From the NCBI GenBank assembly GCA_020635905.1, contig JACJYV010000003.1, forward strand, positions 682,001 to 746,000: a DNA stretch of 64,000 nucleotides, read 5' to 3'. Below the pieces are notes generated by a model that did not search any database, was not told the origin of the DNA, and was given only the letters and a program-made list of their open reading frames with translations. Within the stretch, counting starts at the first letter, position 1. Every line of letters starts with the position of its first letter. Below, in pieces: positions 50,736-58,746 of this stretch. This DNA comes from Bacteroidia bacterium. GTDB lineage: Bacteria; Bacteroidota; Bacteroidia; J057; JADKCL01. Both the position numbers and the translations under genes were made by a program.

Positions 50736-52055
50736 ATGATAAATAATTCTATGATCGAAACTTTGGATTATAAGGTTAAAGACATCACGCTTGCGGAGTG
50801 GGGCAGAAAAGAAATTCGCCTGGCCGAAGCTGAAATGCCCGGCCTGATGGCCATTCGGGAGGAATACCGTGCTGCCCAGCCCCTCAAAGGTGCCCGCATT
50901 GCCGGCTGTCTCCACATGACCATTCAAACTGCAGTTCTGATTGAAACCCTGGTCGAACTGGGAGCAGAAGTCCGCTGGTCCTCCTGCAATATCTTCTCCA
51001 CCCAGGACCACGCAGCGGCTGCCATTGCCGCAGCTGGCGTGCCCGTTTTTGCCTGGAAGGGCATGAACGAGCAGGAATTCGACTGGTGCATCGAGCAAAC
51101 CCTCTGGTTTGGTCCCGAGCGCAAAGGCCTCAACCTGATCCTCGACGACGGTGGCGACCTGACCAACATGGTTTTTGATCGTTTCCCCGAACTGGTGGCC
51201 GAGATCAAAGGTCTTTCTGAAGAAACCACCACTGGCGTTCATCGCCTGCATGAGCGGGAGAAAAACGGCACCCTGGTGATGCCCGCCATCAACGTGAATG
51301 ATTCCGTTACCAAATCCAAATTCGACAACAAATACGGCTGCAAAGAGTCGCTGGTTGATGCCATCCGTCGTGCGACGGATGTGATGATGGCCGGAAAAGT
51401 GGCTGTGGTGGCTGGCTATGGCGACGTGGGCAAAGGCTCAGCTGCCTCCCTGCGCGGCGCTGGCGCCCGTGTGATCGTGACCGAAATCGACCCGATTTGT
51501 GCCCTGCAGGCCGCCATGGACGGCTTTGAAGTCAAAAAGATGGACGATGCAGCTCCTGAAGCTGACATCGTGGTTACTGCCACTGGCAACTACAATATCG
51601 TGGACGCCCGCCACTTCAGAATGCTGCGCGACAAAGCCATTGTCTGCAACATCGGCCATTTCGACAACGAAATCAACATGGCCTGGCTGAACAAAAATTA
51701 CGGTCACACCAAGGAAACGGTGAAGCCGCAGGTTGATATCTATAATGTGGACGGCACAGACATCATCGTGCTGGCCGAAGGCCGCCTGGTAAACCTGGGT
51801 TGCGCCACGGGTCACCCTTCTTTCGTGATGTCAAATTCCTTCTCCAACCAGGTTTTGGCCCAGTTGGAACTCTGGAAAAATTCTGATCAGTACGAAAATA
51901 AGGTGTACACCCTGCCCAAGCACCTCGACGAAAAAGTAGCCCGTCTCCACCTGGCCAAAATTGGCGTGGTGCTGGAAGAACTGACCGACGAGCAGGCCAA
52001 ATACATTGGTGTGCCCAAGGAAGGTCCTTACAAGGCGGATTATTACCGTTATTGA
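50736..52055 (+). CDS. ahcY: Adenosylhomocysteinase (S-adenosyl-L-homocysteine hydrolase)
   Basis: The 439-residue protein shows the SAHH signature throughout: LAEWGRKEIRLAEAEMPGLMAIR, HMTIQTAVLIETL, SSCNIFSTQDHAAAAI, ILDDGGDLT, GVHRL, NVNDSVTKSKFDNKYG, the NAD-binding VAVVAGYGDVGKGSAASLRG, CNIGHFDNEI, GRLVNLGCATGHPSFVMS, and the C-terminal PYKADYYRY that reaches into the neighbouring subunit. It splits S-adenosylhomocysteine into adenosine and homocysteine, relieving inhibition of methyltransferases. ATG 50736 has AAGGA eight bases upstream; ATG 50751 (MIETLDYKVKD) is an alternative. A strong terminator follows. Confidence 0.97.
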   Translation: MINNSMIETLDYKVKDITLAEWGRKEIRLAEAEMPGLMAIREEYRAAQPLKGARIAGCLHMTIQTAVLIETLVELGAEVRWSSCNIFSTQDHAAAAIAAAGVPVFAWKGMNEQEFDWCIEQTLWFGPERKGLNLILDDGGDLTNMVFDRFPELVAEIKGLSEETTTGVHRLHEREKNGTLVMPAINVNDSVTKSKFDNKYGCKESLVDAIRRATDVMMAGKVAVVAGYGDVGKGSAASLRGAGARVIVTEIDPICALQAAMDGFEVKKMDDAAPEADIVVTATGNYNIVDARHFRMLRDKAIVCNIGHFDNEINMAWLNKNYGHTKETVKPQVDIYNVDGTDIIVLAEGRLVNLGCATGHPSFVMSNSFSNQVLAQLELWKNSDQYENKVYTLPKHLDEKVARLHLAKIGVVLEELTDEQAKYIGVPKEGPYKADYYRY

Positions 52056-52110
52056 GTCGGGAGTCGTTAGTCCTGAGTCTTTAGTCCTGAGATGTTAGAT
52101 TTTAGACTAA
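52054..52110. repeat. AGTC-type repeat array abutting the ahcY stop
   Basis: GAGTCGGGAGTCGTTAGTCC, then TGAGTCTTTAGTCCTGAGATG and TTAGATTTTAGAC form a degenerate array. It begins inside the ahcY stop codon (TGA, 52053-52055). It shares GAGTCGTTAGTC and GATGTTAGATTTTAGA with the arrays at 50.4 and 60.6-60.9 kb. Confidence 0.8.
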
Positions 52111-52133
52111 AGGGATTGGCGGCCTTCGGCCTG

Positions 52134-52166
52134 AAAAGCCTCCTGATCGTGGATCAGGAGGCTTTT
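52134..52166 (+). terminator. Intrinsic terminator of ahcY
   Basis: AAAAGCCTCCTGATC (52134-52148) pairs perfectly with GATCAGGAGGCTTTT (52152-52166) around a GTG loop and is followed by more T residues. Confidence 0.9.
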
Positions 52167-52242
52167 TTAATTGTAGGCTTTTAATTCAGGTGCCTTACTT
52201 TTAAAGTGGAGAATTGGGGAACTTTACCCGGGGGAGGCCTCA

Positions 52243-53454
52243 TCAATCCACTACTTTGCCTTGAGAATTGGTTTTTACCAGAAAGGGCATGCGGGTGGTT
52301 CCATCCAGAAATGAACACCAGAGAATGAAATTCCCCTGGGGACTTTCCAGCACGGAATTCACCTCAAGCTGATCACCTGTTCCGTAGGTTTCCGAAATGA
52401 TCACCTTGTCCTGCCCGTTCAGATTAATCAGCAGGGCGGCGGTCGAATCCCGCTTAAAGATGCGGGTGCCCCCAATCAGGTAGCCACCTGAATAAGAAGC
52501 CTGGCTGGTATGTCCGGTCTGGTAGCCCGCACCCGTAATCACCGTATCGCTCCCCAAGAAATTCAAAGCCCCATCCCATTCGTCGATCAGAACCAGGCTT
52601 GAATCAGGCTTCGCCTGATCAGGATACAAATTTCCGCAGACGCGGTAGCCAAGTCCGGTTTGGGCAAAGCCCACCACCCGGTTGGAAAAGGCAGGCGAGG
52701 AAGTCGCCATCATTTTCTCTCCCGCTTCATTCACCTGCAATAGGGCATACCCCTCCGAAAACACAAATTCTTCATTCTCAAAATTTCCTTTGGCAATCAG
52801 CAACAAATACCCTGAGCCATTGGCCAGAATTTTTACCCCGTCCTCGATGGGAAATAAAGATGAATGCTTTTTTCTCCAGAGTAAATTTCCCTGATCATCA
52901 AATTTAATCAGATAGGGATCTACAATTCCGTCAAACTCAAGGCTGCCCAACAGCAGAAAACCGCCATCCTGAGCCTCTATGACGTCATTTATTCGCCAAC
53001 TGCTGTCTTGCTCGCTCACAAAAGAGGTAAAAATGGTATCCAGTGCGGGGCTGATCACCATGAGAAAAGCAGCTCTTTTACCACTGGCCGTGGTCGTATC
53101 CCCTCCCACAGCGATATTGCCATCCTGGGTCCAAAACATGGCGGAGCCAAACCAACGGGGCTCCTCAAACGGTTCTCCCACCTGGGTTCCCACCCCGTCC
53201 ACCCGATATATGCGAAGTCCCAGACGATCCGCAGAAAAATTGCCCAACTGGCCTCCCATCAGGTAATATCCATTTCCGTCAGGATCATTGATCATATCCA
53301 CTGCATTATCAAATCCGCCGCCAGCTCCATAAAATCGAATCCAGGTTTCCTCCCCAAAATTGGGATTATCGTTCGGATTGCATCCCCAAAAGATGCAAAA
53401 AACCGCAAAAAGGACCATTATTCCGGGCAGATTAATTGGCTTAATTGGTTTCAT
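52243..53454 (-). CDS. Lipoprotein with repeated beta-propeller-like segments
   Basis: ATG 53454 gives a lipoprotein signal peptide (MKPIKPINLPGIMVLFAVFCIFWGC, Cys 25). It overlaps the 3' end of the upstream barrel gene by 14 bases, hence likely coupled translation (403 residues). The body repeats units such as DGNGYYLMGGQLG, DGNIAVGGDTT, DGGFLLLGSLEFDGIVDPYLIKFDDQGNLLWRK, GSGYLLLIAKG, SGGYLIGGTRIF and QGNFILWCSF. These resemble the GGF(L/I)(L/I)GG...(L/V)(I/V)K(T/F)DxxGN propeller repeats of Bacteroidota surface proteins. It is the third gene of the set headed by the CHAT/STAND protein. It lacks a T9SS domain, so outer-membrane lipoprotein is the likely location. Confidence 0.8.
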   Translation of the reverse strand: MKPIKPINLPGIMVLFAVFCIFWGCNPNDNPNFGEETWIRFYGAGGGFDNAVDMINDPDGNGYYLMGGQLGNFSADRLGLRIYRVDGVGTQVGEPFEEPRWFGSAMFWTQDGNIAVGGDTTTASGKRAAFLMVISPALDTIFTSFVSEQDSSWRINDVIEAQDGGFLLLGSLEFDGIVDPYLIKFDDQGNLLWRKKHSSLFPIEDGVKILANGSGYLLLIAKGNFENEEFVFSEGYALLQVNEAGEKMMATSSPAFSNRVVGFAQTGLGYRVCGNLYPDQAKPDSSLVLIDEWDGALNFLGSDTVITGAGYQTGHTSQASYSGGYLIGGTRIFKRDSTAALLINLNGQDKVIISETYGTGDQLEVNSVLESPQGNFILWCSFLDGTTRMPFLVKTNSQGKVVD

Positions 53455-54529
53455 GCTTCCTCCATTTGAGTTTGGGTTTGACAGAATAAAAATCAAAAGT
53501 ATAAGCCGTGCTGAACTCGATCATGCTGATGGAAAAATCATCGTCGATGTGGAGATAGCCAAAAATCAGGTTGGGATTGGAAAAGCGGGCAGATTTAAGC
53601 GCCAGATTGCGCAGGCCCTGACGGTAACGAAATTCCAGCAGCAGGCGGGTGGAACCCAGTCTAAGGCCGGCACCCAGTCCAATGGTGGGCGCATAATCCA
53701 GGCGGCGCCGCTGGGGCAGCATGCTGATGGGTTGCGAACGAAGGGTGCCCTTGGTGAGGGTGGCATTTGAGCTTTGCAGCCAGGAAAGCACACCCCCAAA
53801 ACTGATCGTGGGTGTGATCGGCCTGATAGGTCCCAACTGCACTTTGAAAGCCAGGGGGGCCTCGAAATAATTGTAATTCTCCTTGTAAACCAGCAAATCA
53901 TTGGGGAAAGTACGGTCCTCGTAGCGAATGGATTTCTGGCAATAACCCAATTCTGGCACAAACCAGAGCCGCCCACGAATGGGAATTTCGGCCAGCAAAG
54001 CCACTCCAAAATTAGCCGTGGGATTATAGGTGGAATAATCCTGCTCCCCTCCGTTGGCGTTGGTTACCCCGTTCAGTCCGTGCTGGAAATAGATATTTGC
54101 CCGGTTGATGCTGCCAAATAAACGGACCCCAAATGCCAGTCGGGAAGTCCTGAACTGATGAAAAAATCCTACAAAGTCGCTGGGCTCGCCTCGCAATTCG
54201 GGCAAATAGCCCGGATCGAGTTGCACCATGAGGTGCAGGTGCTTACGGGCCAGTAGCAGATTGTCCTGGTAAAAGTAAAGCTTGGTGAGGAGATGGTGGA
54301 TTTTGAATCTCAGCTCGGGTGAAATGGAATTTCCACTCAGACACCCTTCCACCAGCGAAACCACATTTTCAAAATCCCCTGCTTTGAAAGCTGTTTCGGC
54401 CATTTCCACCTTGCGGTTGCAATCCGTTTCCTGGGCCCGGGCGTAGAAACTCAGGCCCAGGAACAGCATGACCGCCCAAATCCATTTGGGAAGGAGTCTG
54501 AAGCGGTATTTGATTGTAATTTTTCCCAT
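53441..54529 (-). CDS. Outer-membrane beta-barrel protein with N-terminal TPR-like segment
   Basis: The 362-residue protein has a signal peptide (GKITIKYRFRLLPKWIWAVMLFLGLSFYARAQ). Residues ~33-115 are helical and TPR-like (AETAFKAGDFENVVSLVEGCLSG, IHHLLTKLYFYQDNLLLARKHLHLMVQLDPGY). From ~130 alternating beta strands follow, as in PorT/OMP_b-brl proteins (LAFGVRLFGSINRANIYF, NFGVALLAEIPIRGRLWFVPELGYC, TIGLGAGLRLGSTRLLLEFRYRQG, IEFSTAYTFDFYSV). It starts 6 bases after the stop of the CHAT/STAND/WD40 gene and overlaps the lipoprotein gene, so the three are almost certainly one operon. The periplasmic TPR could contact the WD40 domain of the first protein (inference). Confidence 0.83.
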   Translation of the reverse strand: MGKITIKYRFRLLPKWIWAVMLFLGLSFYARAQETDCNRKVEMAETAFKAGDFENVVSLVEGCLSGNSISPELRFKIHHLLTKLYFYQDNLLLARKHLHLMVQLDPGYLPELRGEPSDFVGFFHQFRTSRLAFGVRLFGSINRANIYFQHGLNGVTNANGGEQDYSTYNPTANFGVALLAEIPIRGRLWFVPELGYCQKSIRYEDRTFPNDLLVYKENYNYFEAPLAFKVQLGPIRPITPTISFGGVLSWLQSSNATLTKGTLRSQPISMLPQRRRLDYAPTIGLGAGLRLGSTRLLLEFRYRQGLRNLALKSARFSNPNLIFGYLHIDDDFSISMIEFSTAYTFDFYSVKPKLKWRKHETN

Positions 54530-54535
54530 GGCTTA

Positions 54536-57500
54536 TTAATTGGTACTCCCCTCTTTGGGAATGGGCAGTTTTTCCCAGGTTTTGCGGTAAGGAATGCCTG
54601 CTCCCACTTCATTTTCCCATTCCTTAGGATAGAAATTGCGGGTCATTTTCTGCCCCAGATTCTCGATTTGCCGATCCAGGTCCAGAGGCCAGGCCCAGGC
54701 AGATCCACTCTGATCCGTACTTACCAGCAATTTCTGGGCAGGACAAAAAGCCAGTTTCCAGATCCAGCCTGTCCCGTTATTGAATTCCCCAAAAGGAAAA
54801 TCGTAATTCTGTACGGTCCACAACCTGAGGGCTCCGTCCCAGGCCGCAGCGGCCAGATAACTGCCCGAAGGATCGTAAGCCAGGGAAGTCAGGCCGATGG
54901 ATTTGCCCAGATAAAGGTTGCGTAGGGGTTGAAAATTGTTTTTGAAAAGGGAAATATAACCATCCTTTCGTCCCACTGCGATTTCACCCGAAATCGGGTT
55001 CACGGCCAGCGCCGTGGCTTGTCCTGAAAGGGGAATTTGAGCCAGATTATCCGTCTTTTTGTGGTAATTCCATTGATATAACTCCCCGTTTTGCAAAGCC
55101 AGGAGCATTTTTCCTTCTTTGCCAGGTCCGGCACACATGGCCGCCGCAGGCGACGGCAGCCTGGTCACGGAAACCACCTGGCGCCCAGGCACATTCCATA
55201 CGTACAGTTCACCTTCGCGGGTGGCAGCCAGCAGCGTGTCACGGCCCGCAAATTTCAATTCAATAACCTCCTTGCCTTCTCCCAACAGGTCAGAAAGAGA
55301 ATTGGCAGCAGGGGGAAAAGCCATTACACGAATGCCATTCATTCCGTCTGAAAAGGCCAGCCTGGACCCATTGGCATTGAATTCTACTGCCCGAATCGCA
55401 TTGGAAGTTTGGTAAAGAGTGCTGGCCAGAACTGGTTTTTCAGACGCATTCCACAATTTGATCAACCCATCGCTGCCAGCGGTCACAAATTGCTTCCCGC
55501 CCGGGGTGAAGGCCAGTCCCCGCACGTTGTCCTGGTGGCCTTTGGCCTGATTCCAGCCTTCCCCCAAAACCGTGCGATTGGTACGCATTAACGCTCCAAA
55601 TACCAGGGGATAAATGGATTGATCCAACCCGTGACCCGCCAAAAACAAATACCCCTGACGGGTGTAAAGTGCGGTCGCCGCCGGGTCCGACTGGCGCTGG
55701 GCCTTGGCCATCAGGGCTTTACCCACAGATTCATCCCGCAGTTTTTCGGCCCTCTCCTGTTGCTCAATGGCTTTTTGTTCGCTTTTCCGGGCTTCTTCCT
55801 CTTTCTGCAAGGCTATCTGAGCAGCTTCCTCGGCCTTTTTGGCTTCCTGCTTGGCCACCATTTCCGAATTAAGGGCTCTGTTCTGACTCTGCAGGGCATT
55901 TTCCTTGGCTTGCAGGGCCTTCAGTTCTTCGGCCTTGGCCTTTTCTTCTGCATCCAGTGCGTTTTGCTTTTCCTGCTCCACGATTTTGGATTGCTGAATC
56001 ACTTTTTCCTTCTCTCCATTGGCAATTTCCTTTTGTCGCTCGGCCTCCACCAGGTTTTTGCGGGCCACTTCCTCCTCCCGACTGGCTTTCTGGTAAGCCC
56101 AACCTGCAAAAAGTGCAAAGGCCAGGATGGCCAGCACGGCAAGCATGCCCGCAATGCGCAACCAGCGACGCATGGCATTATTCTTATTGCGGCGCTCACG
56201 ACTTTTGCGAATCAGGGCCATTTCAATCGCATTCCAGCCTTGCATCCCGGCCAGACCGCTTTCCACCAGGTGAAGATCGGCCTCTCCCAACAGGTTCTGG
56301 GGATCATTCACATATTCAAGGGCTTTATTGGTGAGAATACGGGATGCCCTTTGGCCCGGCAAATCCGAGTTTTTGAAGGCAAGTTGAACCAGCGGCGCCA
56401 GGGTATCGTGGGTAAGCCCCGTGCTGCCGCGACTGGCTTCATTCAGCAGGATCAATTCCTTTAGTTTTTCAAGCAGGGGAATGAGTTTATCGCGGCGATG
56501 GCTGTATTTTTCCTGTAAATCTGTCAGCTTTTGGGTGCCGGCAGTGCCCATTTCCGTGGTGTGCTTATTCAGCAAATCGAGGGCCAGGCCCGAAACCACC
56601 ACTTCCTCGTCCCAGGCGCGAAGCTTTTCCATTTGCTGATTGAAAAAATCACTCAGCAAGATACCATCCCGCTTCAGGTCCTGATACAGGGAAATGGAAA
56701 ATAAGGGCCGGACAGGGTCGGCCTGCACGGCTTTTTCCCACATCTTCGTCAGCAAAATCTGCAAAATGGGCGCCACGGGCGAATCTTTGTCCTCCAGAAT
56801 GTCGTTGGCAATCAGCTCGGGCAACCCTTCCTCCACCTTCAGATTATAGCGGGCCACCAATTCGGGGGTCTGAGTCAGACCCCTGAATATGTCCAGAATA
56901 TCCTTTTTGTCGAGGTGATCAAGAAATAGGCGGGAGCGGGGAATCTGATACTTTTGAAACTGCTCCTCAATTTCGGGATTATACTCCTTGCGATAGCCCA
57001 GAATAAGTTTACCCTGAGGATAATGGGATGGTATGCTGAAGGCGTTTTGCACATGCTGCAAAAAAACCTCCAGTTCGTCGCTATGGTCAGGCAGGGGACG
57101 GGTGAATAATTCTTCAGCCTGATCCAGAATGATCAACAGGGGATTTCCCTGTTGGGCGACCACCTTTTCCCAAAGGGAAAAAAGTTCACCTGCGGGGCCG
57201 GGGCCCTGCTTTTGCGCAGCAGAAAAATCGCTGGCCGCCTGTTCCTGTTTCAATCTTTCGGCCAGGGAAAGCAGTTCTGCTTTGGCCGAACGGGGTGCTG
57301 TCTGGGCGAGAGCCAGTAAGCCTTCTATGGTGGGCGCGGCATTCTCCGTTTTCTTAGCAATCCCATTTTCGCCATTCAACCCATTTTGTGGACCGTTCAA
57401 GTGAGCTTCCAACCCCTCTTTCAGGGTTTGCCACAGCCCTTTTTCCGCATCACGGCGCAGGTAGATGACCTGGTGGGAATATTCCAGCCGTGGATAGAGG

Positions 57501-58390
57501 CCGGCTTCAAATAAGGAGGATTTTCCAACCCCCGACTGCCCATACAGCAGGATCACGGGAGGCGATTTAGCATCAACCACCTGGTTGTACAATTCCCGGA
57601 TATAAAAAGAGCGGCCAAAAAACACCTCAGCATGCTCGGGTTGGTAGCGTTGCAGGAAAAGGAAGGGCGTTTCAGGCAAATTATACTTGCGGGGAATGGG
57701 AGGCAGTCCAAACAGCGGGTTATTGACCGCATCAGGCAGGTTCCATTTGCGAATAATCTCAGCCCCTTCTTTATAAAAGATATCCCACGGGAAACGGTCT
57801 TCGACCGTTTCCTTGCCCTTCCAGTTGAGGGCCCGGGTATTGGAAGTTCCCTTCATGATCTTCACCTGATCCACCGCTTCTTCCCAGGCCTGGTTGATGC
57901 CAAGACCGGCGGAAATACCGTTGTAGAAACGGGCAGAAAGGCTGGTGGCAATGCCATCGTCGATGGATTGGGAGGTGCCGATCACGGCAGGAATGCCGGC
58001 CCGGATCATGTCCTGGGCTTGTTGCTGGCTAGAACAGCCATTCAGAAAAACCAGTTTGAGGCCCTTTTGCCGGGCCAGAAAGGGCACAAACCCTTCTGCA
58101 TGGGCAATGGCAACCTGTCCATCCAGGCTTTCAAGCAGCAACTGGAAACCATTGGCATGGCCACCATAATGAAATATTGCAATCCTGTCTTTGTACAAAG
58201 GATCCTGAAAGACGTCCAGAAGCTGGTCGATGGTGGCGCTGGAACGCTCGACCACCTCGCAAAGTCCGGCAGAAACCCCTTTTCCCAAAGCATTGCGCAG
58301 ACTTTCCATTTCTTTGGGAAGGTTGCGCAGGTAGGCCGCATTATCTACTTTGTCGTTGGCGAAAGCTAGAAATATGACCGGCTTTCTCAT
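54536..58390 (-). CDS. CHAT protease - STAND NTPase - transmembrane - coiled-coil - WD40 protein
   Basis: The 1284-residue protein has five parts. (1) CHAT caspase-fold domain (~1-190) with His78 (FHYGGHANG) and Cys119 (VFLNGCSSQQQA), both catalytic residues present. (2) STAND-type NTPase (~240-680) with Walker A GQSGVGKS (284-291) and Walker B LLIILDQAEELF (418-429), ending in TGLTHDTLAP. (3) A transmembrane helix (~746-766) preceded by Arg/Lys-rich RRNKNNAMRRWLR. (4) A Glu/Lys/Ala coiled coil (~770-890). (5) WD40 repeats (~950-1250; GHQDNVRGLAFTPGGKQFVTAGSDGLIKLWNAS). The positive-inside rule puts the protease and NTPase in the cytoplasm and the WD40 part in the periplasm. It is divergent from a metacaspase-like gene. 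Such architectures are linked to programmed cell death or immunity in bacteria; the role here is inferred. Confidence 0.92.
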   Translation of the reverse strand: MRKPVIFLAFANDKVDNAAYLRNLPKEMESLRNALGKGVSAGLCEVVERSSATIDQLLDVFQDPLYKDRIAIFHYGGHANGFQLLLESLDGQVAIAHAEGFVPFLARQKGLKLVFLNGCSSQQQAQDMIRAGIPAVIGTSQSIDDGIATSLSARFYNGISAGLGINQAWEEAVDQVKIMKGTSNTRALNWKGKETVEDRFPWDIFYKEGAEIIRKWNLPDAVNNPLFGLPPIPRKYNLPETPFLFLQRYQPEHAEVFFGRSFYIRELYNQVVDAKSPPVILLYGQSGVGKSSLFEAGLYPRLEYSHQVIYLRRDAEKGLWQTLKEGLEAHLNGPQNGLNGENGIAKKTENAAPTIEGLLALAQTAPRSAKAELLSLAERLKQEQAASDFSAAQKQGPGPAGELFSLWEKVVAQQGNPLLIILDQAEELFTRPLPDHSDELEVFLQHVQNAFSIPSHYPQGKLILGYRKEYNPEIEEQFQKYQIPRSRLFLDHLDKKDILDIFRGLTQTPELVARYNLKVEEGLPELIANDILEDKDSPVAPILQILLTKMWEKAVQADPVRPLFSISLYQDLKRDGILLSDFFNQQMEKLRAWDEEVVVSGLALDLLNKHTTEMGTAGTQKLTDLQEKYSHRRDKLIPLLEKLKELILLNEASRGSTGLTHDTLAPLVQLAFKNSDLPGQRASRILTNKALEYVNDPQNLLGEADLHLVESGLAGMQGWNAIEMALIRKSRERRNKNNAMRRWLRIAGMLAVLAILAFALFAGWAYQKASREEEVARKNLVEAERQKEIANGEKEKVIQQSKIVEQEKQNALDAEEKAKAEELKALQAKENALQSQNRALNSEMVAKQEAKKAEEAAQIALQKEEEARKSEQKAIEQQERAEKLRDESVGKALMAKAQRQSDPAATALYTRQGYLFLAGHGLDQSIYPLVFGALMRTNRTVLGEGWNQAKGHQDNVRGLAFTPGGKQFVTAGSDGLIKLWNASEKPVLASTLYQTSNAIRAVEFNANGSRLAFSDGMNGIRVMAFPPAANSLSDLLGEGKEVIELKFAGRDTLLAATREGELYVWNVPGRQVVSVTRLPSPAAAMCAGPGKEGKMLLALQNGELYQWNYHKKTDNLAQIPLSGQATALAVNPISGEIAVGRKDGYISLFKNNFQPLRNLYLGKSIGLTSLAYDPSGSYLAAAAWDGALRLWTVQNYDFPFGEFNNGTGWIWKLAFCPAQKLLVSTDQSGSAWAWPLDLDRQIENLGQKMTRNFYPKEWENEVGAGIPYRKTWEKLPIPKEGSTN

Positions 58391-58746
58391 TCATTCACAA
58401 ATTGGTACACAAATTTTCCGGCACCTGACACTTCCGCAGCCCTTTCAGGCCGTGGACTTTAAAGTTAGCCAATTTGATTGATTATCAACCTTAAAGGCCA
58501 TTTTATCTGTAAATTTAAAAGTGATCCCGTTTGAGTAAAAGCAAGTGGGTTGCATTTTTTGCAGATTTTATTCCCTTTTGAGCTGATTCCAACCGTAAAT
58601 CCCTCCCTGCAGAAAAGAAAATCCCTCTCCCTGCGTTATTATTTCTGAATACGAATCCAGCCCGTTCGATTAGCCTGCATCAAAAAAAGTTTCCCCAAAT
58701 GAATTGTTTCCCATATTTTGGGGCACAATCCCATAACCCGTGACCC
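58391..58746. promoter_or_regulatory. Divergent intergenic region between the CHAT and caspase genes
   Basis: No gene is seen in these 356 bases. For the minus-strand gene, GTTG (58487-58490), a 19-base spacer and TAACTTTA (58460-58467, seven of eight to TAnnTTTG) form a plausible promoter with a ~63-base leader. For the plus-strand gene no convincing pair was found; the sequence before its ATG contains CATATTTTGGGG, off by one base from the consensus. Confidence 0.4.
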
